NCBI RefSeq assembly: GCF_008087625.1
Contig: NZ_CP042997.1
Span: 3,720,001-3,784,000 of the forward strand
DNA from: Aquisphaera giovannonii
Lineage (GTDB): Bacteria > Planctomycetota > Planctomycetia > Isosphaerales > Isosphaeraceae
DNA: 64,000 nt
Direction: 5' to 3'
Shown here: piece after piece, positions 54,486-64,000 of the stretch
Layout: the number at the start of each line of letters is the position of its first letter
Position numbering within the stretch: the stretch's first letter is position 1
Notes under the pieces: model-generated
What the model was told of the DNA's origin: nothing
The model's input: the letters and a program-made list of their open reading frames with translations, nothing else
Databases searched by the model: none
Position numbers and translations under genes: made by a program

Positions 54486-54846
54486 CGAGGGAGACTCCGC
54501 CAGGCGAGGCGGGAGGGGAGGGAGCGATCGCGATGGCCGCCGCGGGCTCCCGCCGGCCCCCGGCGCAGCCCTCAACATACGGCGCCCCGGGCCCCGAGGA
54601 AAGCGACTGCCGAGGGATCGCGGGCCGGGCCTCGATGATCCCCGGTCCACGATCCCGGACGCATGCCCGTCGATGGAGGGCTCGATGGCCAGCCCTCCGA
54701 TCGGCGGAGCCTCCTCGGGGAGAGGCCACGATCGCCCCGGGATCGTGGAGACGGGCCCCGGCCGATCGCGGGGGCGGCCGAGGAGACGGCCGCCCGCCTG
54801 CATCGCCGACGGCCACGAGAGATGGCGCCGGCGGTGGACGCCCGGG
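54486..54846. other. Intergenic region, 361 nt
   Basis: Lies between the Gfo/Idh start and the end of the large glycosyltransferase. GC-rich; no gene recognised in it. The Gfo/Idh promoter should be in this stretch. Confidence 0.4.
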
Positions 54847-57800
54847 CTACGCGACGCGACTCGTCCGGGATGTCGATTCCCGCGGCCGTCCCGGCCCGGC
54901 CTCGCACGCCCGGGCGTAGGCCCCCGAGCAGACCGAGGCCAAGGAGATCGGGTCCGCGGGATCCGGCAGTTCGATCAGCCGCGGCCCGGAGGGCTGGGAG
55001 AGCTGCCGCGTCACTCCGTCGTCGGCCCGGGCCTCATGGAAGATGCCCGCGGCCGATCTCGCCGCGTGCTGGAGGATGGGGAAGTCTGCATCCCGGGTCA
55101 CGTCCCCGAGGTGGGTGAACCAGGGGAGGTCCAGGTCGTCCATGATGTCCAGGACGAGGCGGTCGGCAGCCCTCGAGAACGAATGGACGACGTCGATCGC
55201 ATGGCTCCGCATGAGCTCCCTCAGCAGCTTGCAGCGGGCCGACTGGCCGGAGAGGGTGCCCGCCCCGGGTGGGTCGCCGGCGAGCGTCGTGATGCCGACC
55301 CCGAGTGTCCCTTCGAGGCGGACGACGTCATCGGCCACGCGGGCCGCGACATCGGGATCGTAGTCCCAGGGTCGCGCATTGCAGAGGTACACGCGATGGT
55401 CGGGCGCGAGCGAATTGGCGAGGTCGATCGCCGCGTGGGCCTCGCCCGATGGCCCGAGGCCTCCGACCACCAGCAGGACGCCCGGCCCGGTCCGCCCGCT
55501 GGCCTCGTGCCGCCGTCGGAGATGATCGCGAATCCGCCGCAAGGGGCCCTGGGCCCGGGGATTGGCCGTGAAGACGGGCCGATCCAGCTGGTGCTCCCGC
55601 GTCAGGTGGTCGTACTCGACCGCGGAGCGGGCCAGGGCGGAGGCGATGGAGTGGATCGAGAGCGGGTACGTCTCCATGATCCTGGCACGGACGTGGAGCG
55701 TCTCCTCCACATAGGTGTCCCCGCGTACCACCTGATGGGTGTTCGTCTGGGGGTGGCGGCGGAAGAGGTTCAGCACCTGGGGCACGTAGGTGATCTTGCC
55801 CCCGCGGAGCTGCATCGCGTAGAAGAGCCAGTCCCCCGCGAACCGCATCGTCTCCAGCTCGTCGGCGAACTCGGGACGGCCCTCGGGGCGGCGGAAGACG
55901 ACCGCGCTCGCGTTGGGGATCGTGTTGATCTGGCTCAGCGCCAGCTCCGCTTCCTCGTTCCCGGGGACGCAGAAGGGCGACCGCCAGCGATCGGGCGAGA
56001 GGCCGTCGGTGTACTTCAGGAAATCCCCCTCAAGCACCTCATCGTCGGGGCCGATGATCGCCGACTGGCAGTAGGCGAGCGTCACCTCCGGATCGTAGAA
56101 ACCCGGGACCAGCCGCTCCAGGAGCTGGGGGTGGCAGTCGTCGTCCGCTTCGGCGATCCACACCAGGTCGCCGGTGGCGAGGCTCAGGCCCTTCATCCAC
56201 TGGATGAACGTGCTGCCGTTGTTCTCCTCGTTGACGACGATCCTCATCGGCACGGGCGACTCGCCCGCGAGGCGCCGCGCCACTTCCACGCTGTCGTCCG
56301 GGGAGGCATTGTCCAGGAAGATGATCTCATGGGGCCGGAGCGTCTGGTTGAAGATGCCCCGGAGCCGCCGCTCGAGGTATCGGGCGTGGCGGTAATTCGG
56401 CACGATGACCGAGACCTTGAGCGGGGCCGAGGGATGGTAGTCGTAGTCCGTACGGAGGATCTCCGTGAACTCCTCCATGAAGCGGTCCCAGGTGAAGTGC
56501 TCTCGGATCGTGGCCTGCCCCCGCCGGCCCATGGCGGTCCGCCTCGCGGGGTCATTCAGCAGGGCCCGGACCGCGTCCGCCATGGCGGCGACGTCCAGGT
56601 AGGGCACGCAGGAGCCCGCCTCCTTCAGGACCTCGGGGGCGCCGCCGGCGTCTTCGAACGCCACGACGGCCAGGCCGCTCTCCATCGCCTCGAGGTTGAC
56701 GAAGGGGCAGGGGTCCTCGCGGGACGTCAGCGCGAACAGGTCGGCCGCCAGGAAGTAGGCGGCCGTCGAGTCGCGAGGGCCGGCCATGATCAGCCGGCTC
56801 ATGCCGGGCCCGTGCTGCCCGTCGTGGGCCAGCCACATCGGGGAGTATGCGGTGCCGAACGAGCCGAGCCAGACGAACCACGCATCGGAGGACGGCTCCC
56901 CGGCCTCGCTACGCAACAGGACGAGCCGGCAGAGCTGGGCGAACAGGTCGGTCCCCTTGCGGAAATCGGCCGTCCCGCACCCCAGGACGATGGGGGCATC
57001 CTCCGGGATCCCGAGCTCGCGACGCACCTGCTGGCGCATCATCGGCCGGAACTGGGCCAGGTCGAGCGTCCGAGGCTCCAGCCCGTAATACAGGGTCCGC
57101 AGGCGGTCGGGGTCGACCGAGTACCGGGCGATCAGCGAGTCGCGCACCGCATCGGCGGGGACGATGACGCGCCGCGAGGCGGCGAAGATCCGGTCGATCG
57201 TCGCCTGCCCGCCGATGTGAGCGATGCACACGGAGAGCTCGTGGACCCACGCCAGGACGGGGACCCTCTGCTCCGCGAAGGCCGCGTGGAAGGCGCTCAC
57301 CTCCGCGGTGTTGCAGATCGCGACGCCCCGGCTGGCGAACTCGCGGAAGCGTCGCGCGATGAGCCCCGGCATCTCCGAGGCGTCCCGGCCCTCGCCGGCC
57401 ATCGCCTCGGCGTCCAGCGTGGGGGCCGCCCGGGCGAAGTCGTCGGCCAGTTCGCCGCCCTGCCTCAGCACGACCCAGCACTCGAAGTCCGGCGACCGGC
57501 CCAGCCTCTCCGCGAGCTCGAGCAAGCAGAGCGGCGCCCCGGTCCGGCTGCCGTTGTGGGAGACGATCAGGACCTTGAAATGGCCGCCCGGGCCCCTGGC
57601 GCCGGGGGCCCCGGCCCCGAGGTATCGCCAGGGCAAGTCCAGGAACCCCTCGCGAATCGCGGGCGGGGTCTCCTCGACGCGGATGGCCTCGACGCGGATG
57701 GCCTCGACGGGAACGGCCTCGGCGACCCGGACCTCGGGGTCGAGGGCCGGTTGGGGCCCGCGGATCTTCGCCCGGACTTTCTTGGCCGCCTTCCCGACCG

Positions 57801-58320
57801 CGACCCTGGGGCCCGAGGCGATCAGGGTGGCCGCGAACCGCGACGCGAGGCGCCAGCAACGACCCGACAGCCGGCCCTCCCGGAAGATCCTGCGACGGGC
57901 GCCCCGGGCCTTCCGGAGGAGGAGCCCGCCCAGGCCCCGTTCAAACGCCCCGACCTGCTCGACCAGCGCCGCGTAGCCCGGCTCCAGGGACGCGAGGCGC
58001 TCCCTCATCGAGCGGGCCTCGGCCTGGAGGGCCCGTTCCTCGCGGCTCAACGCAAGGTACGCCGACCGCAATTCCGAGTGCTCAATCCTGAGCCTCCGGT
58101 CGGGCTCCCACCACCGGTCGGCCCGCGGGCCGCCCCCCGGTGTCTCGCCTTCGGTCGCGGCGACGGAGCCGACGGATCGCCCCACGCCGGCGTCATAGCC
58201 CCGCGACGGACCGGTGTCCCCGCCGGGATGCCCCCCGGCGTCTGGCCGCGATCCCGGCCCTGATCCGCAGCCATGTCCCGATTCGCCCGCCGCGGCCTGC
58301 ACGATTTCGTCCTTGTCCAT
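54847..58320 (-). CDS. Composite glycosyltransferase GT4-GT2-partial GT4
   Basis: Very large cytoplasmic enzyme of 1157 aa for glycan or surface polysaccharide synthesis. An N-terminal low-complexity and coiled-coil part (to about residue 240, with ALQAEARSMRERLASLE) is followed by a GT4-type transferase (about 247-627, HFKVLIVSHNGSRTGAP to the LNLEAMESG region), then a GT2-type transferase (about 633-870, KVSVIVPNYRHARYLE with the metal site EADDD), and finally the N-half of a second GT-B fold (about 947-1120, GVLLVVGGLGPSGEAHAAI). The C-half of that last fold is missing. The start at 58320 has GGAGGGAG upstream. Sugars and acceptors are unknown. Confidence 0.85.
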   Translation of the reverse strand: MDKDEIVQAAAGESGHGCGSGPGSRPDAGGHPGGDTGPSRGYDAGVGRSVGSVAATEGETPGGGPRADRWWEPDRRLRIEHSELRSAYLALSREERALQAEARSMRERLASLEPGYAALVEQVGAFERGLGGLLLRKARGARRRIFREGRLSGRCWRLASRFAATLIASGPRVAVGKAAKKVRAKIRGPQPALDPEVRVAEAVPVEAIRVEAIRVEETPPAIREGFLDLPWRYLGAGAPGARGPGGHFKVLIVSHNGSRTGAPLCLLELAERLGRSPDFECWVVLRQGGELADDFARAAPTLDAEAMAGEGRDASEMPGLIARRFREFASRGVAICNTAEVSAFHAAFAEQRVPVLAWVHELSVCIAHIGGQATIDRIFAASRRVIVPADAVRDSLIARYSVDPDRLRTLYYGLEPRTLDLAQFRPMMRQQVRRELGIPEDAPIVLGCGTADFRKGTDLFAQLCRLVLLRSEAGEPSSDAWFVWLGSFGTAYSPMWLAHDGQHGPGMSRLIMAGPRDSTAAYFLAADLFALTSREDPCPFVNLEAMESGLAVVAFEDAGGAPEVLKEAGSCVPYLDVAAMADAVRALLNDPARRTAMGRRGQATIREHFTWDRFMEEFTEILRTDYDYHPSAPLKVSVIVPNYRHARYLERRLRGIFNQTLRPHEIIFLDNASPDDSVEVARRLAGESPVPMRIVVNEENNGSTFIQWMKGLSLATGDLVWIAEADDDCHPQLLERLVPGFYDPEVTLAYCQSAIIGPDDEVLEGDFLKYTDGLSPDRWRSPFCVPGNEEAELALSQINTIPNASAVVFRRPEGRPEFADELETMRFAGDWLFYAMQLRGGKITYVPQVLNLFRRHPQTNTHQVVRGDTYVEETLHVRARIMETYPLSIHSIASALARSAVEYDHLTREHQLDRPVFTANPRAQGPLRRIRDHLRRRHEASGRTGPGVLLVVGGLGPSGEAHAAIDLANSLAPDHRVYLCNARPWDYDPDVAARVADDVVRLEGTLGVGITTLAGDPPGAGTLSGQSARCKLLRELMRSHAIDVVHSFSRAADRLVLDIMDDLDLPWFTHLGDVTRDADFPILQHAARSAAGIFHEARADDGVTRQLSQPSGPRLIELPDPADPISLASVCSGAYARACEAGPGRPRESTSRTSRVA
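57676..57705 (-). repeat. 15-bp tandem repeat inside the glycosyltransferase gene
   Basis: A 15-base unit beginning GCCTCGACGCGGATG occurs twice in tandem and is followed by a degenerate third, encoding the VEAIR-VEAIR stretch. It lies in the linker ahead of the GT4 domain. Confidence 0.7.
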
Positions 58321-59048
58321 GATCGACGGGCTCCCTCCATGTTTCGTGTAGCAAGAGTCTCCGGGAGATGAGGCTGCTGTTGCCGACCTGGGAGGTGCGG
58401 GGAGACTGCTGCCGATACTTCGCGGTTCGGCCGACACCTGCGTTCGCGAGCGCTCGGGCGGCCCGGAAGCGGGCGGAAATATGACACGATACGGGGAGCC
58501 AGTCAATGCCGAGCACGAAGTCGGGCATCGCCTTCGGGTCAGGCCGCACCGGACTCATCGGCACGCGACACCAGCCCCGCCCGCCGGGCGCGGGGCATGC
58601 ATCGGCTCGACCTTCGCGGGTGAGGACGGCCGATTCGCCCGCCGTCTCGAGAGAACCACGCATGCGAGCCGCCACGGCGAGGAGGGAGGGGGCGGCCGGG
58701 CATCCCGGGCCGCGCGGGACCGTCGCGGGCCGGAGGCCGTCGCACCGGCCCTCCCCTCGGCTCGTCCCGGGGTCCCTGCCCGCCCGCCGGCCACCCTAAG
58801 AAAGCCCGGTCGGCCACTCCCCGATCACATTCGTCTTGCCCGCAAATTTGACACGGCATATAACGTCGCTCGAACGGCGGTCGCGTTGCCCCCCCCGGTC
58901 CGCGTTGGCGAGCGAAATCATCACGTCGGACGCCGCTCGCCCTGGCTCGGACTCGTTGCGTCGTCGAGGGACCGCGGAGCGACGCGGCCCGGCCCCCCCC
59001 CCGCGGGGGACTTGCAGGATGCGCCCCCTCCCGAGGAAACATACGGAA
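58321..59048. other. Intergenic region, 728 nt, divergent promoters
   Basis: Separates two divergent glycosyltransferase genes. A good plus-strand promoter (listed separately) lies near its right end; the minus-strand one is not located. Open frames in it show no family features. Confidence 0.5.
58836..58864 (+). promoter_or_regulatory. Candidate sigma-70-type promoter for the downstream glycosyltransferase
   Basis: TTGCCC (58836-58841) and TATAAC (58859-58864) are 17 bases apart on the plus strand in a locally AT-rich patch, about 185 bases ahead of the next start codon. It rests on hexamer similarity only. Confidence 0.4.
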
Positions 59049-61457
59049 ATGTTGACATCAACAATCCACGACGAGTTTCCCGATGAGTCCCTGGCCACGC
59101 GTCCCGGCGCCGGTCTCCATCGGTCGGCCCGCGGGGGCGTCGACGCGACGGGGCCGTTGCGGGTCTGCATCGCGAGCCATTGCCTGCTGGGCCCGGTCCG
59201 GGAGGGCGCCATCGCGGGCCACTACATGGCCCTGGCCCAGGCGCTCCTGGACGCCGGCCACGACGTGACCTTCCTGTACACCGGCGGCCCCCTCGGCGAG
59301 GCGAGCTCGATCGGGGAATGGATCGGACGCTACGCGGAGGCGGGATTGCGCGTCGTCCCCCTCCCGGGGCCGCGTCTTCCCATCAACAACCACTACGAGT
59401 CATGCATCTCCTACCTGACGTACGAGTGGCTGAGGGAGCATGACGAGTTCGACGTCGTGCATTTCCACGAATGGCGGGGCATCGGCTACTACAGCCTGCT
59501 GGCCAAGCATCAGGGGCTGGCCTTCCGGCGGGCCACCCTCTGCGTCGGGGTGCACGGCCCGTCGCTGTGGGTCAAGCAGAGCAACCACGAGCTCCTCGAT
59601 CGGGTGCTCGACCTGGAGGTGGACTACCTGGAGCGTCAGAGCGTGGCCCTGGCCGACGTGGTGACCAGCACGAGCCGCTACATGCTCGAGTGGCTCACGC
59701 AGCAGCGATGGGCCCTGCCATCGGCCTGCGACGTCCGGTCCATCCTGCGACCGGCCCTCCCGCGGACGGGTCGCGTGCGCGAGGCGGCTCCGCCGACGGC
59801 CGGCGAGGGCCGGGTCGAGGAGCTGGTCTTCTTCGGCCGGCTCGAGGGGGGCAAGGGGCTGGCCCTGTTCTGCGACGCCCTGGACCGGCTCGCGGCCGGC
59901 CCATCGCGGCCCTTCCACGTCACATTCCTGGGCCATGACGGGATCGTCGAGGGGCAGCACGGCCTGGGATACATCCGGCACCGATCGCAACGCTGGCCGT
60001 TCCCCTGGCGGGCGATGGCGGAGCTGGACGATGCCGGGGCGATCGACTACCTGAGTCGGCCGGGCCGGCTGGCGGTCCTCCCCTCGCTGATGGAAAACTC
60101 CGCGATCGCGGTGCACCAGTGCCTCGCGGCCGGCATCCCGTTCCTGGCCAGCGACGTCGGCGGGATCCCCGAGCTCGTGAGGGCCGAGGATCGCCCGGCG
60201 GTCCTCGTCCAGCCGAGGCCCTCGCCCCTGGCCGAGCGTATGAGGGCGGCGCTCGACCGGCCGGCGCGTCCGGCGCGGCCGGCGTTCGACGAGCAGGCCG
60301 ACCGCAGGGCGTGGCTGGAGTGGCACGCCGACGCGGCCCGTCTCGCGGCCGCGGCCCCCACGACCGGCGGGCGGCACGACGGGGAGGCACGACCGCGGGT
60401 CAGCGTCTGCATCGCCCACTTCAACCGGCCGGAATACCTCCGGCTCGCGCTGGAGTCGGTGGAGGCGCAGGACTATCCCGACTTCGAGGTGATCGTCGTG
60501 GACGACGGCAGCACGCTGCCGGCCGCGGTCGCCTACCTGGACTCCCTGGAGCCGAAGTTCGCCGCCCGGGGATGGCAGATCCTGCGGCAGGGCAATCTCT
60601 ATCCGGGCGCGGCGAGGAACAACGCGGCGCGGCATGCCACCGGCCAGTACCTGATGTTCATGGACGACGACAACGTCGCGAAGCCTCACGAGCTCTCGCG
60701 GTTCGTCCAGGTGGCGGAGCAGACGGGGGCCGACATCCTCACATGCTTCATGGAAGTCGTCGAGTCGGACGACCCGATCGACCTCGACCGGGCCCCCAGC
60801 AGCATGACGCTCTTCCTCGGCGACTGCCTGAGCGTCGGGGCCCTCTACAATTGCCTGGGCGATACGAACTCCCTGGTGCGCCGCGACTCCTTCCTGGCCG
60901 TCGGAGGGCTCACCGAGGACTGGGGGCATAACCACGAGGACATGGAATTCTACGCCCGCGCGATCTTCAAGGGCCTCCGCCTCCTCGTCGTCCCCGAGGC
61001 GCTCTTCCTCTATCGGTCGAGCACGAGCAGCCTGATCAAGACGTCCTCGGAGTACCTGAACAGCATGCGGGGGCTGCGTCCCTACTCCGAGAACCTCCCC
61101 GTGCCGATCTCGCAGATCGTGAGCTACGCGGTCGCGCAGGCCAAGAAGGAGCTCTCGCCGCCCCCGCCCCCACCCCCGCCCGTGGTCGAGCCGCCCGCCC
61201 CGGTCGAGTTGCCGCTCCGATATCGGCTCGCCGATCGCATCAACCTCCTCGCCAGGAGGGCCGGGCCCGTCCATGGTGCCGCAAGGGCCTCCCTCGTGCT
61301 CGGCCTCGGTATCGCCCGACGCATGCGGCGATTCGCGCGAGGCCTCGGTGAGATGGCCCGGGCTCGTGGCGCCGGCCGGGACAGCTCGCCGACGCCGCGT
61401 CTCGTGGCACCGAGAGGGCCGCACAAGCGAGTGCGCGACGGCGCGCCGCGTCGGTGA
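59049..61457 (+). CDS. Composite glycosyltransferase GT4-GT2
   Basis: Cytoplasmic enzyme of 802 aa with two transferase folds. The GT4-type part (about residues 40-420) has RVCIASHCLLGPVREGAIAGHY, VFFGRLEGGKGL and SLMENSAIAVHQCLAAGIPFLASDVGGIPEL, the last being the nucleotide-sugar site. The GT2-type part (about 450-680) has RVSVCIAHFNRPEYLRLALESV and MFMDDDN, the metal-binding triad. A poly-Pro linker follows (about 705-725), then a basic amphipathic tail that could touch the membrane. The start at 59049 has GAGGAA upstream; an ATG at 59019 is an alternative. The two halves could add two sugars in sequence. Substrate unknown. Confidence 0.85.
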   Translation: MLTSTIHDEFPDESLATRPGAGLHRSARGGVDATGPLRVCIASHCLLGPVREGAIAGHYMALAQALLDAGHDVTFLYTGGPLGEASSIGEWIGRYAEAGLRVVPLPGPRLPINNHYESCISYLTYEWLREHDEFDVVHFHEWRGIGYYSLLAKHQGLAFRRATLCVGVHGPSLWVKQSNHELLDRVLDLEVDYLERQSVALADVVTSTSRYMLEWLTQQRWALPSACDVRSILRPALPRTGRVREAAPPTAGEGRVEELVFFGRLEGGKGLALFCDALDRLAAGPSRPFHVTFLGHDGIVEGQHGLGYIRHRSQRWPFPWRAMAELDDAGAIDYLSRPGRLAVLPSLMENSAIAVHQCLAAGIPFLASDVGGIPELVRAEDRPAVLVQPRPSPLAERMRAALDRPARPARPAFDEQADRRAWLEWHADAARLAAAAPTTGGRHDGEARPRVSVCIAHFNRPEYLRLALESVEAQDYPDFEVIVVDDGSTLPAAVAYLDSLEPKFAARGWQILRQGNLYPGAARNNAARHATGQYLMFMDDDNVAKPHELSRFVQVAEQTGADILTCFMEVVESDDPIDLDRAPSSMTLFLGDCLSVGALYNCLGDTNSLVRRDSFLAVGGLTEDWGHNHEDMEFYARAIFKGLRLLVVPEALFLYRSSTSSLIKTSSEYLNSMRGLRPYSENLPVPISQIVSYAVAQAKKELSPPPPPPPPVVEPPAPVELPLRYRLADRINLLARRAGPVHGAARASLVLGLGIARRMRRFARGLGEMARARGAGRDSSPTPRLVAPRGPHKRVRDGAPRR

Positions 61458-62304
61458 CGTCGTCGTCGCAGAGTAGGTTGTCGGGCTCGATATCCGCCCC
61501 CGGGCATCCGGGATGATTTGCGCGTCGATACCGACGGAGCAGGCGCCGGCTGCACCCGCCGGGTCGCCGATCAGGCCCCGCTCGAAGGCCGCGTATCGCC
61601 GGGGCGGCTCGAAATCCCGGTTGCTGGCCCCACAAGGTTCATCGGTGATTCGAGCCCATACCGGGCCTCTCGCCGGGCCGCGGAGTGGCGTCCCAGGTCC
61701 ATGGACCCTCGGCGAACTCCCGGTGAACTCCCTCCGACGCCTCGGGCCATCGCGGGGCGGGGCGGATGGGACGAGGCCATCAGGTGCGCCAGGGGCCCAT
61801 CGACCGCGGCTCGTAGATGACAGGCCCCCCAGCGACCCCGACGCCATCCCGGGTCTCATCGACGGGCGAGGGTGCCGCGACGGCCTCGCGTCCGGACGGT
61901 GTTTCCGGCCGTCGCGGACCTGGACCCTCACGCGTGGATTCGACCGGCCGCGGAGTTGGAGGCTCGCCTCGCCGCCGTCGCGTACGAGCCGGCGGGACTT
62001 CGGGCCGTCTCGATGGCCCGCGACGATGCCCCGAGCGGTGGACTCGGGCCATCGCGGGGCTCCCAAATAGGCCTCCACCTCCGGCAGGCATTCGCTTGCC
62101 ACCAGGAGCGTGAGCCCGAGGGCTCGGGCCTGGAATCGCGGGGGCCGGGAGCCAGGTTGGTGAGCCTGCGAACAACCGGCCCTGGCTCAGCACGGGCCGA
62201 GGGGCGGATGGGACCTTGCGGGCCGGACGTGCGCCGAGTTCGAGGAGGACATGCGCGGACGCGCGGCGACCTCGCGGGGACGAGCGACGCTCGCCAGCTC
62301 GACC
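61458..62304. other. Long intergenic region, 847 nt, no intact gene recognised
   Basis: Between convergent ends of two glycosyltransferase genes. Open frames on both strands have no family features. An 18-base unit is repeated 302 bases apart, suggesting repeat-derived or decayed DNA. Confidence 0.4.
61741..62060. repeat. Pair of 18-bp direct repeats, 302 bp apart
   Basis: CTCGGGCCATCGCGGGGC occurs at 61741-61758 and again at 62043-62060. It lies in the gap between the two convergent glycosyltransferase genes. No coding role is seen. Confidence 0.65.
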
Positions 62305-63942
62305 TCAGGCCGCCGTGATCTCCGCACGGAGCGGGCCGCTCCGATAGCCGGGCGTCGCGGCGACGTCCCGAGCGAATCGCTCGGGCGAGTGCTGGTCGAG
62401 GAGCCGTCGGTATCCCTCCCAGACCATCCGCGCCGCGCCGGCGCGGTCCCGGTCGACTTCTCGGAGTGCCGCCCGGTAGGCTTGCACATCGTCGAACGGA
62501 TCGATGAGGTAGCCCGTCTCGCCCGGGCGGATCAGCTCCTTGACGCCGCCGGCGCTGGAGGCGACGACGACCAGGCCGCGGGACATGGCCTCCTGGAGGA
62601 CGTTGGGCAGGCCGTCCCATTGCGACGTGTAGAGGAAGACGTCGAACTCGTGCGCCGGCAGGCTCTCGAAGCCGTTGTAGGGCCCGTGGTAGGTCAGGTT
62701 AGGGCCCTGAGGGAAGGGCGTATCCCGGTCGAGCACGTGGCTGCCGTAGGCGTGGATCTCGAAATCCTCCCCGGCGCAGGCGTCGGCGATGGCGTTGAGG
62801 ACGTCGACGCGCTTCTGATAATCGAGCCGGCCGGCCCACAGGATCTTGAGCGGCCCGGTCGACGAGGCGACCCGCGGCGGACGCCTCTCCTTCAGGACGA
62901 CGGGCTGATAGTGGGCCAGCAGACGGGCCGGGTCCAGCCCGTAGATCTCCTGCATCTCGTCGAGCAGCGTCTGATTGTCGCTGATCACCGCCGAGGCGAC
63001 GTCGAAGTATCGCGGCGCGTGGTTGACGGGATAGCCGACGCGTTGCCCCTCGCGCGTCATGTCGTAGCAGAAGACGTGCCCCACGAGGTGCGAGTTCTGG
63101 GAAAGGGCCTTCCCGTGGCTGATGAACGCCTCGTTCCCGACCCATGAGTTCAGGTTGTGGATCATCCGCGGCTTCATCTGGAGGAGCAGGCGCACCAGCA
63201 GCGCCTTGCGCTCGGGGAAGCTCAGGTCGCGATAGAGCTGCCCGATCGGCAGGAAGTCCACGCCGGGGGGCAGGCGATCGGCCCAGGTCGAGTCCCGGTC
63301 CTCGGTCGCCAGCATCGCGATGCGGGCGGCCTGCCGCTGGTCGTGCAGCGCATGGACGTAATTCAGGGCCGTGAGATCCGACCCGCCGGTCGTGAGCCAG
63401 GGCACGAGGAAGACGTGGCTGGGCCAGGGTTCGCCCAGGCGGCGGCACGCATCGGCATAGGCCGCACCCACGGGCGACTCGGCGGCCTCGAGGCCCCACC
63501 GGGCGCCCCCGAGTTGCTCCCTGGAGGGGAACAGGTGAGGTTCGACCGAATGGATGTCCTTCCAGTCCTCGACCAGCCACCCGGGCAGGTGGTCGGCCGG
63601 ATGCGGGAACGTCGGATTCGCGGGCGCCTGATCCGACGCGGGAGCGGGATGGGACTGCGGGAGCTCCTGAGGCCAGGACGGGACGATCCCCCCTTCGGCC
63701 TCCCCCGATCGACCCGCCGCCCGACGCGCGAGAGCGCCGGCGCCAGACCTGATGGCCCGCGCCTTCCCGCGGGCCCACTGCTTGCCACCCATCGGGAACG
63801 TGGAGAGGTACAGGCGTCGCAGGGCCGAATCAAAAGATGCCGGCACGTACGGTTTGACCAATGACCGATACGCCACCTTCAGGGAGGAACGAGGCCGGGC
63901 GGGCGCGGGCTCGGTCGGGGGCTGTTCCTCGATCGGCATCAC
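62305..63942 (-). CDS. GT4-family glycosyltransferase, start not certain
   Basis: Cytoplasmic glycosyltransferase of 545 aa from a GTG at 63942, with ATG at 63939 as the next candidate. The N-terminal part is rich in Arg, Ala and Pro. The N-fold shows VFLVPWLTTGGSDLTALNYVHAL, and the C-fold shows KILWAGRLDYQKRVDVLNAI, FDVFLYTSQWDGLPNVLQEAMSRGLVVVASSAGG, the typical GT4 nucleotide-sugar and catalytic region. The frame stays open from 63942 to the window edge (LPEIRLARTAAEEAHEVERV), and the ribosome site is weak, so the true start may lie beyond the edge. Function is as for the neighbouring transferases. Confidence 0.8.
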   Translation of the reverse strand: MMPIEEQPPTEPAPARPRSSLKVAYRSLVKPYVPASFDSALRRLYLSTFPMGGKQWARGKARAIRSGAGALARRAAGRSGEAEGGIVPSWPQELPQSHPAPASDQAPANPTFPHPADHLPGWLVEDWKDIHSVEPHLFPSREQLGGARWGLEAAESPVGAAYADACRRLGEPWPSHVFLVPWLTTGGSDLTALNYVHALHDQRQAARIAMLATEDRDSTWADRLPPGVDFLPIGQLYRDLSFPERKALLVRLLLQMKPRMIHNLNSWVGNEAFISHGKALSQNSHLVGHVFCYDMTREGQRVGYPVNHAPRYFDVASAVISDNQTLLDEMQEIYGLDPARLLAHYQPVVLKERRPPRVASSTGPLKILWAGRLDYQKRVDVLNAIADACAGEDFEIHAYGSHVLDRDTPFPQGPNLTYHGPYNGFESLPAHEFDVFLYTSQWDGLPNVLQEAMSRGLVVVASSAGGVKELIRPGETGYLIDPFDDVQAYRAALREVDRDRAGAARMVWEGYRRLLDQHSPERFARDVAATPGYRSGPLRAEITAA

Positions 63943-64000
63943 CCGCTCGACTTCATGGGCCTCTTCGGCGGCGGTACGTGCGAGTCGAATTTCGGGCAGG

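Noticed and set aside
54259-58263. Longest plus-strand frame opposite the composite glycosyltransferase
   Set aside because: Real transferase motifs are on the minus strand; the plus frame has none.
58321-58835. Small frames between the divergent glycosyltransferases
   Set aside because: Arg/Pro/Ala-rich with no ribosome site or family motif.
41085-64000. Biosynthetic gene cluster for a secondary metabolite
   Set aside because: No polyketide, peptide synthetase, terpene or RiPP genes; only glycan-related enzymes and regulators.

Overview
The window is high-GC DNA, densely coded on both strands, and most likely comes from a planctomycete, probably of the Isosphaeraceae or a close relative. 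The main evidence is two DUF1559 pseudopilin-like proteins ending in the same SADAY tail, a small ECF sigma factor fused by a 4-base overlap to a FecR-type membrane protein, a membrane Ser/Thr kinase, Tat-exported sugar-acting enzymes and very large composite glycosyltransferases. This assignment is inferred from gene content; no rRNA or tRNA gene is visible to confirm it.

Left part (1-16 kb): a truncated RND efflux permease, a DUF1559 protein with a small lipoprotein gene before it, a patatin-like lipase convergent with a phosphate-selective-type porin, a large secreted protein of unknown function, a double-ACT protein, the ribosome-assembly GTPase RsgA, a membrane-anchored WD40 propeller, an Hsp20 chaperone and a small metallophosphoesterase.

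Middle part (16-40 kb): a membrane P-loop ATPase divergent from modABC (molybdate uptake, coupled by 4-base overlaps); a multi-pass membrane Ser/Thr kinase overlapping a DUF155/RMND1-like gene; a small DMT-type membrane protein next to a short acyltransferase-3 remnant; a spinster-like MFS transporter; a secretin-like secreted protein; two tandem paralogous ABC-2-type permeases with no ATPase gene beside them; a secreted protein; a degenerate M19-dipeptidase-like protein; a quinol-type nitric oxide reductase divergent from an Rrf2 regulator, with a well-formed operator over the reductase promoter; and groES-groEL ending in a clear terminator.

Right part (40-64 kb): a single-domain response regulator, a GH106-like glycoside hydrolase, the FecR/ECF pair, a second DUF1559-lipoprotein-TPR operon, a perfect 43-bp inverted repeat, a Gfo/Idh/MocA oxidoreductase followed by a GH116 beta-glucosidase-family enzyme carrying an inserted levanase-type module, and three large glycosyltransferases. 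This part looks devoted to glycan breakdown outside the cytoplasm and glycan synthesis inside it, plus surface pseudopilin modules.

No complete mobile element, CRISPR array or recognised defence island was found. The strongest leads for new biology are the kinase-DUF155 pair, the Rrf2/nor switch, the permease pair without ATPase, and the shared repeat motif between the ECF operon and the pseudopilin operon. All calls come from reading the sequence; no database search was run.
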